This document shows, piece by piece, positions 14,487-27,260 of a stretch of 64,000 nucleotides of DNA. Both the position numbers and the translations under genes were made by a program. Under the pieces are notes generated by a model, which did not search any database, was not told the origin of the DNA, and saw only the letters and a list, made by a program, of their open reading frames with translations. The stretch spans positions 4,006,776-4,070,775 of the forward strand of contig OZ025873.1 in assembly GCA_964019415.1 (NCBI GenBank). Direction: 5' to 3'. Within the stretch, counting starts at the first letter, position 1; every line of letters starts with the position of its first letter. The DNA comes from Ianthella basta. Lineage: Eukaryota > Porifera > Demospongiae > Verongiida > Ianthellidae.

Positions 14487-17131
14487 GACTACAGATGATG
14501 CAAACGACTTTTCACCAGCCCATTAGATAAAGGTAGATTTACGTACTTAAACTCAAGTAAATTTCTGCAAATGTTGCAAACGTCATTTTCTCTTTCCCAT
14601 TTGCAAGGCGGGAGTCTTACCCACTAAAACTCTAGTGCATAACGCCAAATGCTGCAAACTACTTTCTCCTGCCCATCAGCAAGGGAGGAGTCTTACTCAC
14701 CCAAACTCAAGTGCATGACTTCAGATGTTGTAAACGACTTTTCTCCAGCCCATCAGAAAGGGTTAGTCTTACCTACTTGAACTCAAGTACAATACTCCAA
14801 AAGTTGCAAACGACTTTTATCCTGCCCATTAGAAAGGAGGGAGTCTTACCCATCCAAACACTAGTGCATGACTCCAAATGTTGCAAGTATTTTCTCCTGC
14901 CCATCAGGAAGGGGGGAGTCGTACTCACCCAAACTCAAGTGCATGACTCCTGATGTTTCAAAGGAACTGTCTCCTACTTACTTACTTAAACTCAAGTGCA
15001 TTACTCCAAATGTTGCAAACTACTTTCCTCCTACCCATCAGCAAGGGGTGAGTCTCACCCATCCAAACTCAAGTGCATGATTAAAGATCTTACAAACGAC
15101 TTTTCTCCAGCCCAATAGCAAGGGTTAGTCTTACCTACTTGAACTCAAGTGCATTACTCCAAATGTTGCAAACTACTTTTCTCCTACTCATCAGAAAGGG
15201 GGGAGTCTAATGAACTCAAACTCAAGTGCATGACTCCAGATGTTAGAAACGACTTTTCTCCTGCTCATTAGCAAGGTTGGAGTCATACCCTCTCAAACTA
15301 TAGTGATGACTCTAGATGTTTCCAATTACTTTTCGCCTGTCCATTACAAGGGGGGAGTCTTTCCCACCCAAAGGCAAGCGCATGACTTCAGATGCTGCAA
15401 AGACCTTTCTCCTGCCCATCATCAAGGGGCAGTCTTACCAACATAATCTCAAGTGGATGACTCCAAATGTTGCAGCAAGGGGGTTCTTACTCACCCAAAC
15501 TCAAGTGCATGACTCCTGATGTTTCAAACGAACTGTCTCCTACTTACCTACTTAAACTCAAGTTCATTACTCCAAATGTTGCAAACTACTTTCCTCCTAC
15601 CCATCAGCAAGAGGGGAGTCTAATGAATTCAAACTCAAGTGCATTACTCCAGATGTTAGAAACCCAAAAACTCAAGTGCATTACTCCATTTGTTGCAAAC
15701 GACTTTTCTCCTGCCCATTAGCAAGAGGGGAGTCTTACCCACTCAAACTCTGATGCATAACTCCAAAGTTGCAAACTGTTTTCCTCATGCCCATCAGCAA
15801 GGGGAGAGTCTTATCCCCCTAAACTCAAGTGCATTACTACAGATGTTGAAAACGACTTTCCTCCAGCCCATTAGTAAGGGTGAAGTCTTACCCAACCAAA
15901 CTCTAGTGCATGACTTTAAATGTTGCAAACGACTTTTCTTTTGCTCATTAACAAGGAGAAAGTCTTACCTCTCAAACTTTAGTGCATGACTCCAGATGTT
16001 GCAAATGACTTTCCTCCAGCCCATCAGAAAGAAGTAGTTCTACCTATTCTAGCTCAAGTGCATTACTCCAAATGTTGCAAACGACTTTTTTCCTCCCCAT
16101 CAGCAAGAGGGGAGTCTTAAACACCCAAACTCTAGTGCATGACTTTAAATGTTACAAACAACTTTTCTCCGGCTCATTAGTAAGGGAGGGTGGTCTTTCC
16201 ACTCAAACTCTGGTGCATGACTCCAAAGTTGCAAACTAATTTTCTTTTGCCCATCATCAAGGGGAAGTCTTACCAACATAATCTCAAGTGGATGACTCCA
16301 AATGTCGCAAACTACTTTTCTCCTGTCGATCAGAAAGGAGAAAGTTTTACCCACCAGAACTACAGTGCATAACTACAGATGTTGCAAATGACTACTTCTG
16401 GTCATCAGCAAGGGGGAGTCTTACCCACTCAATCTCAAGTGCATGACTACAGATGTTGAAAACGACTTTCCTCCAGCCCATTAGTAAGGGTGAAGTCTTA
16501 CCCACCCAAACTCTAGTGCATGACTCCAAATATTGCAAACGACTTTTCTCCTGCTCATTAACAAGGAGAAAGTCTTACCTCTCAAACTATAGTGCATGAC
16601 TCCAGATGTTGCAAATGACTTTCCTCCAGCCCATCAGAAAGAAGTAGTTCTACCTATTCTAGCTCAAGTGCATTACTCCAAATGTTGCAAACGACTTTTT
16701 CCCTCCCCATCAGCAAGAGGGGAGTCTTAAACACCCAAACTCTAGTGCATGACTTTAAATGTTACAAACAACTTTTCTCTGGCTCATTAGTAAGGGGGGG
16801 TGGTCTTTCCACTCAAACTCTGGTGCATGACTCCAAAGTTGCAAACTAATTTTCTTTTGCCCATTATCAAGGGGAAGTCTTACCAACATAATCTCAAGTG
16901 GATGACTCCAAATGTCGCAAACTACTTTTCTCCTGTCGATCAGAAAGGGGAAAGTTTTACCCACCAAAACTCAAGTGCATAACTACAGATGTTGCAAATG
17001 ACTACTTCTGGTCATCAGCAAGGGGGAGTCTTACTCACCCAAACTCAAGTGCATGACTACAGATGTTGAAAACGTCTTTTCTCCAGCCCATTAGTAAGGG
17101 TGAAGTCTTACCCACCCAAACTCTAGTGCAT
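14487..17131 (+). repeat. Higher-order repeat copy 4 (2,645 bp)
   Basis: This complete unit directly follows copy 3, with the same length to the base and the same internal order of variant monomers, including the half-monomer junctions and the two 610-bp blocks at 16,145 and 16,755. Its near identity to copy 3 suggests recent duplication or ongoing homogenisation. Confidence 0.88.
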
Positions 17132-19356
17132 GACTCCAGATGTTGCAAACGACTTTTCTCCTGCCCATTAGCAAGGAGGGAGTCTTACCCATCCAAACAC
17201 TAGTGCATGACTTTAAATGTTGCAAGTATTTTCTTCTGTCCATCAGGAAGGGGGGAGTCTTACTCACCCAAACTCAAGTGCATGACTCCTGATGTTTCAA
17301 AGGAACTGTCTCCTACTTACTTACTTAAACTCAAGTGCATTACTCCAAATGTTGCAAACTACTTTCCTTCTTCCCATCAGCAAGGGGTGAGTCTCACCCA
17401 TCCAAACTCAAGTGCATGATTAAAGATCTTACAAACGACTTTTCTCCAGCCCAATAGCAAGGGTTAGTCTTACCTACTTGAACTCAAGTGCATTACTCCA
17501 AATGTTGCAAACTACTTTTCTCCTACTCATCGGCAAGGGGGGAGTCTAATGAACTCAAACTCAAGTGCATGACTCCAGATGTTAGAAACGACTTTTCTCC
17601 TGCTCATTAGCAAGGTTGGAGTCATACCCTCTCAAACTATAGTGATGACTCTAGATGTTTCAAATTACTTTTCGCCTGTCCATTACAAGGGGGGAGTCTT
17701 TCCCACCCAAAGGCAAGCGCATGACTTCAGATGCTGCATAGACCTTTCTCCTGCCCATCATCAAGGGGCAGTCTTACCAACATAATCTCAAGTGGATGAC
17801 TCCAAATGTTGCAGCAAGGGGGTTCTTACTCACCCAAACTCAAGTGCATGACTCCTGATGTTTCAAACGAACTGTCTCCTACTTACCTACTTAAACTCAA
17901 GTTCATTACTCCAAATGTTACAAACGACTTTTCTCCTGCCCATTAGCAAGAGGGGAGTCTTACCCACTCAAACTCTGATGCATAACTCTAAAGTTGCAAA
18001 CTGTTTTCCTCATGCCCATCAGCAAGGGGGGAGTCTTATCCCCCTCAACTCAAGTGCATGACTACAGATGTTGAAAACGACTTTCCTCCAGCCCATTAGT
18101 AAGGGTGAAGTCTTACCCACCCAAACTCTAGTGCATGACTTTAAATGTTGCAAACGACTTTTCTTTTGCTCATTAACAAGGAGAAAGTCTTACCTCTCAA
18201 ACTGAAGTGCATGACTTCAGATGTTGCAAATGACTTTCCTCCAGCCCATCAGAAAGAAGTAGTTCTACCTATTCTAGCTCAAGTGCATTACTCCAAATGT
18301 TGCAAACGACTTTTTTCCTCCCCATCAGCAAGAGGGGAGTCTTAAACACCCAAACTCTAGTGCATGACTTTAAATGTTACAAACAACTTTTCTCTGGCTC
18401 ATTAGTAAGGGGGGGTGGTCTTTCCACTCAAACTCTGGTGCATGACTCCAAAGTTGCAAACTATTTTTCTCCTGCCCATCATCAAGGGGAAGTCTTACCA
18501 ACATAATCTCAAGTGGATGACTCCAAATGTCGCAAACTACTTTTCTCCTGTCGATCTGAAAGGAGAAAGTTTTACCCACCAGAACTCAAGTGCATAACTA
18601 CAGATGTTGCAAATGACTACTTCTGGTCATCAGCAAGGGGGAGTCTTACCCACTCAATCTCAAGTGCATGACTACAGATGTTGAAAACGACTTTCCTCCA
18701 GCCCATTAGTAAGGGTGAAGTCTTACCCACCCAAACTCTAGTGCATGACTCCAAATATTGCAAACGACTTTTCTCCTGCTCATTAACAAGGAGGAAGTCT
18801 TACCTCTCAAACTATAGTGCATGACTCCAGATGTTGCAAATGACTTTCCTCCAGCCCATCAGAAAGAAGTAGTTCTACCTATTCTAGCTCAAGTGCATTA
18901 CTCCAAAAGTTGCAAACTACTTATCTCTTGCCCATCAGCAAGAGGGGAGTCTTAAACACCCAAACTCTAGTGCATGACTTTAAATGTTACAAACAACTTT
19001 TCTCTGGCTCATTAGTAAGGGGGAGTGGTCTTTCCACTCAAACTCTGGTGCATGACTCCAAAGTTGCAAACTAATTTTCTTTTGCCCATCATCAAGGGGA
19101 AGTCTTACCAACATAATCTCAAGTGGATGACTCCAAATGTCGCAAACTACTTTTCTCCTGTCGATCAGAAAGGGGAAAGTTTTACCCACCAAAACTCAAG
19201 TGCATAACTACAGATGTTGCAAATGACTACTTCTGGTCATCAGCAAGGGGGAGTCTTACTCACCCAAACTCAAGTGCATGACTACAGATGTTGAAAACGT
19301 CTTTTCTCCAGCCCATTAGTAAGGGTGAAGTCTTACCCACCCAAACTCTAGTGCAT
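17132..19356 (+). repeat. Higher-order repeat copy 5, shortened (2,225 bp)
   Basis: This unit follows copy 4 in tandem. Relative to the 2,645-bp unit it lacks 306 bp at its start (four monomers) and a further 114 bp near 17,915. The second loss is one and a half monomers; the parent already carries a partial monomer there. 2,645 minus 306 minus 114 is exactly 2,225. Confidence 0.82.
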
Positions 19357-19978
19357 GACTCCAAATGTTGCAAACGACTTTTCTCCTGCTCATTAACAAG
19401 GAGAAAGTCTTACCTCTCAAACTATAGTGCATGACTCCAGATGTTGCAAATGACTTTCCTCCAGCCCATCAGAAAGAAGTAGTTCTACCTATTCTAGCTC
19501 AAGTGCATTACTCCAAATGTTGCAAACGACTTTTTTCCTCCCCATCAGCAAGAGGGGAGTCTTAAACACCCAAACTCTAGTGCATGACTTTAAATGTTAC
19601 AAACAACTTTTCTCTGGCTCATTAGTAAGGGGGGTGGTCTTTCCACTCAAACTCTGGTGCATGACTCCAAATGTTGCAAACGACTTTTCTCCTGCTCATT
19701 AACAAGGAGGAAGTCTTAACCACTCAAACTATAGTGCATGACTCCAGATGTTGCAAATGACTTTCCTCCAGCCCATCAGAAAGGGGTAGTCTTACCTACT
19801 TTAGCTCAAGTGCATTACTCTAAAAGTTGCAAACTACTTATCTCTTGCCCATCAGCAAGAGGGGAGTCTTAAAAACCCAAACTCTAGTGCATGACCTTAA
19901 ATGTTGCAAACAACTTTTCTCTGGCTCATTAGGAAGGGGGGAGTCATTCCCACTCAAACTCAGGTGCATGACTTTAAA

Positions 19979-21290
19979 GTTGCAAACTATTTTTCTCCTG
20001 CCCATCAGCAAGGGGGGAGTCTTACCCACCCAAACCCAAGTGCATGACTACAGATGTTGCAAACGACTTTACTCCGGCCCATTAGCAATTAGGAAGTCTT
20101 ACCCAACCAATCTCTAGTGCAAGACTCCAAATGTTGCAAACTATTTTTCTCCTTACCATCAGCAGCAGGGGAGTCCTACCCAACCAAACTCAAGTGCATG
20201 ACTACAGATGATGCAAATGACCCTTCTACCGCACATCAGCAAGAGGGGAGTCTTACCCAACCAAACTTAAGTGCATGACTTTAGATGTTGCAAACCACTA
20301 TTCTTCAGCCCATTTGATAAAGGTAGATTTACGTACTTAAACTCAAATAAATTACTGCAAATGTTGTAAACGCCATTTTCTACTTCACATCAGAAAGGGG
20401 TGAGTCTTAACCTCCCAAACTCTAAAGCATGACTCCAATTGTTGCAAACGACTTTTCTCCGGCCCATTAGCAAGGCGGGAGTCTGACCCACTAAAACTCT
20501 AGTGTATAACGCCAAATGCTGCAAACTATTTTCCCCTGCCCATCAGCAATGGAGGAGTATTATCTACTCAAACTCAAATGCATGACTACAGATGTTGCAA
20601 ACGCATTTTCTCCAGCCCATCAGCAAAGGTTAGTCTTACCTACTTAAACTCAAGTACAATACTTTAAAAGTTGCAAACGACTTTTCTCCTGCCCATTAGC
20701 ATGGGGAGAGTCTTACCCATCCTAACACTAGTGCATGACTCCAAATGTTACAACTATTTTTCTCCTGCCCATCAGCAAGGGGGGAGTCTTACTCACTCAA
20801 ACTCTAGTGATGACTCCAGATTTTGCAAACGACTTTTCTCTAGCCCATCAGCAAGGGGTAGTCTTACCTACTTAAACTCAAGTGCTTTACTCCAAATGTT
20901 TCAAACTACTTTTCTTCTGCCCATTAGCAAGGGAGGAGTCTTACCCACCCAAACTCTAGTGATGACTCCAAATGTTTCAAACGACCTTTCTTCGGTCCAT
21001 CAGTAAGAAGAGAGTCTTACCACTCAAACTCTGGTGCATGACTACAGATGTTGCAAATGACTTTACTCCTGTCCATCAACAAGGGGGTAGTCTTACCCAC
21101 CCAAACTCAAGTGCATGACTACAGATTTTGCAAACAACTATTCCCCAGGCCATTAGCAAGGGGGGAGTCGTACCCACCAAAAGTCAAGTGCATGACTCCA
21201 GATGTTGCAAACGACTTTTCTCCCGGTCATTAGTAAGGGAAAGTCAAACCCACTCAAACTAAAGTGCATGACTTCAGATGTTTCAAACAA
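19979..21290 (+). repeat. Array segment shared with window start and with 27.6 kb and 34.4 kb
   Basis: The order of variant monomers from 19,979 repeats that of positions 1-1,290 at an offset of about 19,979 and recurs at 27,586 (offset about 7,600). A related block appears again from about 34,430. Marker variants are a CAATTAGGAAGTCTTACCC unit, a TTTGATAAAGGTAGATTTACG unit and CCAATTGTTGCAAACG. These long offsets show a larger homogenisation scale than the 2,645-bp HOR. Confidence 0.75.
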
Positions 21291-21459
21291 GGTTGGAGTC
21301 ATACCCTCTCAAACTATAGTGCGTGACTCTAGATGTTGCAAATCACTTTTCTCCTTCAATTACAAGGGGGGTCTTTCCCACCCAAAGGCAAGTGCTTGAC
21401 TCCAGATTTTGCAAAAGCCTTTCTCTTGCCCATCTTCAAGGGGTAGTCTTACCAACATA

Positions 21460-22460
21460 ATCTCAAGTTGATGACTCCAAATGTCACAAACTACTTTTCT
21501 CCTGTCCATCAGCAAGTGGGGAGTCTTACCCACCCAAACTCAAGTGCATGGCTCCAGATGTTGCAAACGACTTTTCTCCTGCCCATCAGCAAGGGGGAGT
21601 CTTACCCACCCAAACTCAAGTGCATGACTACAGATGATGCAAATGACTCTTCTACTGCACATCAGCAAGAGGGGAGTCTTACCCAACCAAACTTAAGTGC
21701 ATGACTACAGATGGTGCAAACGACTTTTCTCCAGCCCATTACATAAAGGTAGATTTACATACTTAAACTCAAGTAAATTACTGCAAATGTTGCAAACGCC
21801 ATTTTCTCCTTCCCATCAGAAAGGGGTGAGTCTTAACCTCCCAAACTCTAGAGCATGACTCCAATTGTTGCAAACGACGTTTCTCCTGCCCATCAGCAAG
21901 GGAGGAGTATTACCTACTCAAACTCAAATGCATGACTACAGATGTTGCAAACTACTTTTCTTCAGCCCATTAGCAAGGGTTAGTCTTATCTACTTGAACT
22001 CAAGTGCATTAATCCAAAAGTTGCAAACGACTTTTTCCTGCCCATTAGCAAGGGGAGAGTCTTACCCATCTAAACACTAGTGCATGACTCCAAATGTTAC
22101 AACTATTTTTTTCCTGCCCATCAGCAAGGGGAAAGTCTTAATCACCCAAACTCAAGTGCATGACTCCTGATGTTTCAAAGGAACTGTCTCCTACTTTCCT
22201 ACTTAAACTCAAGTGCATTACTCCAAATGTTGCAAACTACTTTCCTCCTACCCATCAGCAAGGGGGGAATCTAATGAATTCAAACTCAAGTGCATTACTC
22301 CAGATGTTAGAAACGACTTTTCTCCTGCTCATTAGCAAGGTTGGAGTCATACCCTCTCAGACTATAGTGCATGACTCTAGATGTTGCAAATCACTTTTCG
22401 CCTGTCCATTACAAGGGGGGAGTCTTTCCCACCCAAAGGCAAGTGTATGACAGATGTTGC
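21460..22460 (+). repeat. Array segment duplicated at 36.3-37.3 kb
   Basis: Several marker units (CCAAATGTCACAAACTAC, CATGGCTCCAGATGTTGC, CAGATGGTGCAAACGAC) occur here and again at a constant offset of about 14,884. The two segments stay recognisably parallel for about 1 kb, including the variant that reads GCATGACAGATGTTGC with a short deletion. Confidence 0.7.
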
Positions 22461-25224
22461 AAAAACCTTACTCCTGCCCATCATCAAAGGGTAGTCGTAC
22501 CAACATAATCTCAAGTGGGTGACTCCAAATGTCGCAAACTACTTTTCTCCTGTCCATCAGCAAGGGGAAAGTCTTACCCATCCTAACTCTAGTGATGACT
22601 CCAAATGTTGCAACTAATTTCTCCTGCCCTTCAGTTAAGGGGGGAGTCGAACCACTCACACTGAAGTGCATGACTACAGATTTTGCAAACGACTTTTCTC
22701 TGGCCCATTAGAAAGGAGAAAGTCTTACCAACACAATCCATAGTGCAAGACTCCAAATTGAATGTTAAGAACTATTTTTCTCCTGCCCATCAGGAAGGGG
22801 TGAGTTTTACTCACCCAGACTCAAGTGCATGACTCTTGATGTTTCAAACGAACTGTCTCCTACTTACCTACTTAAACTCAAGTGCATTACTCCAAATGTT
22901 GCAAACTACTTTCCTCCTACCCATCAGCAAGGGGGGAGTCTAATGAACTCAAACTCAAGTGCATTACTCCAGATGTTAGAAACGACTTTTCTCCTGCTCA
23001 TTAGCAAGGTTGGAGTCATATTCTCTCAAACTATAGTGATGACTCTAGATGTTTCAAATTACTTTTAGCCTGTCCATTACAAGGGGGGAGTCTTTCCCAC
23101 CCAAAGGCAAGCGCATGACTCCAGATGTTGCATAGACCTTACTCCTGCCCATCATCAAGGGGCAGTCTTACCAACATAATCTCAAATGGATGACTCCAAA
23201 TGTTGCAGCAAGGGGGTTCTTACTCACCCAAACTCAAGTGCATGACTCCTGATGTTTCAAACGAACTGTCTCCTACTTACCTACTTAAACTCAAGTTCAT
23301 TACTCCAAATGTTGCAAACTACTTTCCTCCTACCCATCAGCAAGAGGGGAGTCTAATGAATTCAAACTCAAGTGCATTACTCCAGATGTTAGAAACCCAA
23401 AAACTCAAGTGCATTACTCCATTTGTTGCTAACGACTTTTCTCCTGCCCATTAGCAAGAGGGGAGTCTCACCCACTCAAACTCTGGTGCATAACTCCAAA
23501 GTTGCAAACTGTTTTCCTCATGCCCATCAGCAAGGGGGGAGTCTTACCCCCCTAAACTCAAGTGCATGACTACAGATGTTGAAAACGACTTTTCTCCAGC
23601 CCATTAGTAAGGGTGAAGTCTAACTCACCCAAACTCTAGTGCATGACTCCAATTGTTGCAAACGACTTTTCTCCTGCTCATTAACAAGGAGGAAGTCTTA
23701 ACCTCTCAAACTATAGTGCATGACTCCAGATGTTTCAAGCGACTTTTCTCCTTCTGATCAGCAAGGGGAGAGTCTTACCCACTCAAACTGAAGTGTATGA
23801 CTCCAGATGTTGCAAATGACTTTCCTCCAGCCCATCAGAAAGGGGTAGTCTTACCTACTTTAGCTCAAGTGCATTATTCCAGATGTGGCAAACGACTTTT
23901 TTCCTCCCCATCAGCAAGAGGAGAGTCTTAAACACCCAAACTCTAGTGCATGACTTTAAATGTTACAAACATCTTTACTCCGGCTCATTAGATAGGAAGG
24001 GGTCTTTCCCACTCAAACTCAGGTACATGACTCCAAAGTTGCAAACTATTTTTCTCCTGCCTATCAGCAAGGGGAGAATCTTACCCACCCAAACTCAAGT
24101 GCATGACTACAGATGTTGCAAACGACTTTTCTCCGACCCATTTACCCACCAGAACTCTAGTGCATGACTCCAAATGTTGCTAACTATTTTTCTCCTTACC
24201 ATCAGCAAGGGGGGAGTCTTATCCACTCAAACTCAAGAGCATGACTACAGATTTTGCAAACGACTTTACTCCGGCCCATTAGCAATTAGGAAGTCTTCCC
24301 CACCCAATCTCTAGTGCAAGACTCCAAATGTTGCAAACTATTTTTCACCTTCTCATCAGTAAGGGGTGAGTCATACCCACCCAAACTCAAGTGCATGATT
24401 GGAGATCTTACAAACGACTTTTCTTCGACCCATTAGCAAGGGTTAGTCTTACCTACTTGAACTCAAGTGCATTATTCCAAAAGTTGCAAACGACTTTTCT
24501 CCTGCTCATTAGCAAGGTTGGAGTCATACCCTCTCAGACTATAGTGCATGACTCTAGATGTTGCAAATCACTTTTCGCCTGTCCATTACAAGGGGAGGTC
24601 TTTCCCACCCAAAGGCAAGTGCATGACTCCAGATGTTGCAAAAGCCTTTCTCCTGCCCATCATCAAATGGTAGTCTTACCAAGTGGATGACTCCAAATGT
24701 CGCAAACGACTTTTCTCCTGTTCATCAGCAAGGGGAAAGTCTTACCCACCAAAACTCAAGTGCATAACTACAGATGTTGCAAATGACTTTACTTCTGGTC
24801 ATCAGCAAGGGGGAGTCTTACCAACCCAAACTCACGTGCATGACTCCAGATGTTGCAAATGACTTTTCTCCAGCCCATTAGCAAGGGGTAGTCTTACCTA
24901 CTTGAACTCAAGTGTATTACTCCAAAAGTTGCAAACGACTTTTTTCCTGCCCATTAGCAAGAGGAGAGTCTTACCCACCCAAACTCAAGTGCATGACTAC
25001 AGATGTTGCAAATGACTTTTCTCCAGCTCATTAGCAAGGGTTAGTCCTATCTACTTGAACTCAAGTGCATTACTCCAAATGTTGCAAACTATTTTTCTCC
25101 TTACCATCAGCAACAGGGGAGTCCTACCCAACCAAACTCAAGTGCATGAATACAGATGATGCAAATGACTCTACCACTGCAGATCAGCAAGACAGGAGTC
25201 TTACCCAACCAAACTCAAGTGCAT

Positions 25225-27260
25225 GACTACAGATGCTGCAAACGACTTTTCTCCAGCCCATTAGATAAAGGTAGATTTACGTACTTAAACTCAAGTAAAT
25301 TTCTGCAAATGTTGCAAACGTCATTTTCTCCTTCCCATTTGCAAGGCGGGAGTCTTACCCACTAAAACTCTAGTGCATAACGCCAAATGCTGCAAACTAT
25401 TTTCTCCTGCCCATCAGCAAGGGAGGAGTCTTACTCACCCAAACTCAAGTGCATGACTTCAGATGTTGTAAACGACTTTTCTCCAGCCCATCAGAAAGGG
25501 TTAGTCTTACCTACTTGAACTCAAGTACAATACTCCAAAAGTTGCAAACGACTTTTATCCTGCCCATTAGCAAGGAGGGAGTCTTACCCATCCAAACACT
25601 AGTGCATGACTCCAAATGTTGCAAGTATTTTTCTCCTGTCCATCAGGAAGGGGGGAGTCTTACTCACCCAAACTCAAGTGCATGACTCCTGATGTTTCAA
25701 AGGAACTGTCTCCTACTTACTTACTTAAACTCAAGTGCATTACTCCAAATGTTGCAAACTACTTTCCTCCTTCCCATCAGCAAGGGGTGAGTCTCACCCA
25801 TCCAAACTCAAGTGCATAATTAAAGATCTTACAAACGACTTTTCTCCAGCCCAATAGCAAGGGTTAGTCTTACCTACTTGAACTCAAGTGCATTACTCCA
25901 AATGTTGCAAACTACTTTTCTCCTACCCATCAGCAAGGGGGGAGTCTAATGAACTCAAACTCAAGTGCATGACTCCAGATGTTAGAAACGACTTTTCTCC
26001 TGCTCATTAGCAAGGTTGGAGTCATACCCTCTCAAACTATAGTGATGACTCTAGATGTTTCAAATTACTTTTCGCCTGTCCATTACAAGGGGGGAGTCTT
26101 TCCCACCCAAAGGCAAGCGCATGACTCCAGATGCTGCAAAGACCTTTCTCCTGCCCATCATCAAGGGGCAGTCTTACCAACATAATCTCAAGTGGATGAC
26201 TCCAAATGTTGCAGCAAGGGGGTTCTTACTCACCCAAACTCACGTGCACGACTCCTGATGTTTCAAACGAACTGTCTCCTACTTACCTACTTAAACTCAA
26301 GTTCATTACTCCAAATGTTGCAAACTACTTTCCTCCTACCCATCAGCAAGAGGGGAGTCTAATGAATTCAAACTCAAGTGCATTACTCCAGATGTTAGAA
26401 ACCCAAAAACTCAAGTGCATTACTCCATTTGTTGCAAACGACTTTTCTCCTGCCCATTAGCAAGAGGGGAGTCTTACCCACTCAAACTCTGATGCATAAC
26501 TCCAAAGTTGCAAACTGTTTTCCTCATGCCCATCAGCAAGGGAGGAGTCTTACCCCCCTCAACTCAAGTGCATGACTACAGATGTTGAAAACGACTTTCC
26601 TCCAGCCCATTAGTAAGGGTGAAGTCTTACCCAACCAAACTCTAGTGCATGACTCCAAATATTGCAAACGACTTTTCTCCTGCTCATTAACAAGGAGGAA
26701 GTCTTACCTCTCAAACTATAGTGCATGACTCCAGATGTTGCAAATGACTTTCCTCCAGCCCATCAGAAAGAAGTAGTTCTACCTATTCTAGCTCAAGTGC
26801 ATTACTCCAAATGTTGCAAACGACTTTTTCCCTCCCCATCAGCAAGAGGGGAGTCTTAAACACCCAAACTCTAGTGCATGACTTTAAATGTTACAAACAA
26901 CTTTTCTCCGGCTCATTAGTAAGGGGGGGTGGTCTTTCCACTCAAACTCTGGTGCATGACTCCAAAGTTGCAAACTAATTTTCTTTTGCCCATCATCAAG
27001 GGGAAGTCTTACCAACATAATCTCAAGTGGATGACTCCAAATGTCGCAAACTACTTTTCTCCTGTCGATCAGAAAGGAGAAAGTTTTACCCACCAAAACT
27101 CAAGTGCATAACTACAGATGTTGCAAATGACTACTTCTGGTCATCAGCAAGGGGGAGTCTTACCCACCCAAACTCAAGTGCATGACTACAGATGTTGAAA
27201 ACGTCTTTTCTCCAGCCCATTAGTAAGGGTGAAGTCTTACCCACCCAAACTCTAGTGCAT
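25225..27260 (+). repeat. Higher-order repeat copy 6, one 610-bp block missing (2,036 bp)
   Basis: This block starts at GACTACAGATGCTGCAAACG and follows the same variant order as the 2,645-bp HOR, but holds only one TTTAAATGTTACAAAC unit (26,883). Its length is 609 bp less than the full unit, as expected if one internal 8-monomer block was lost or never gained. Confidence 0.72.
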
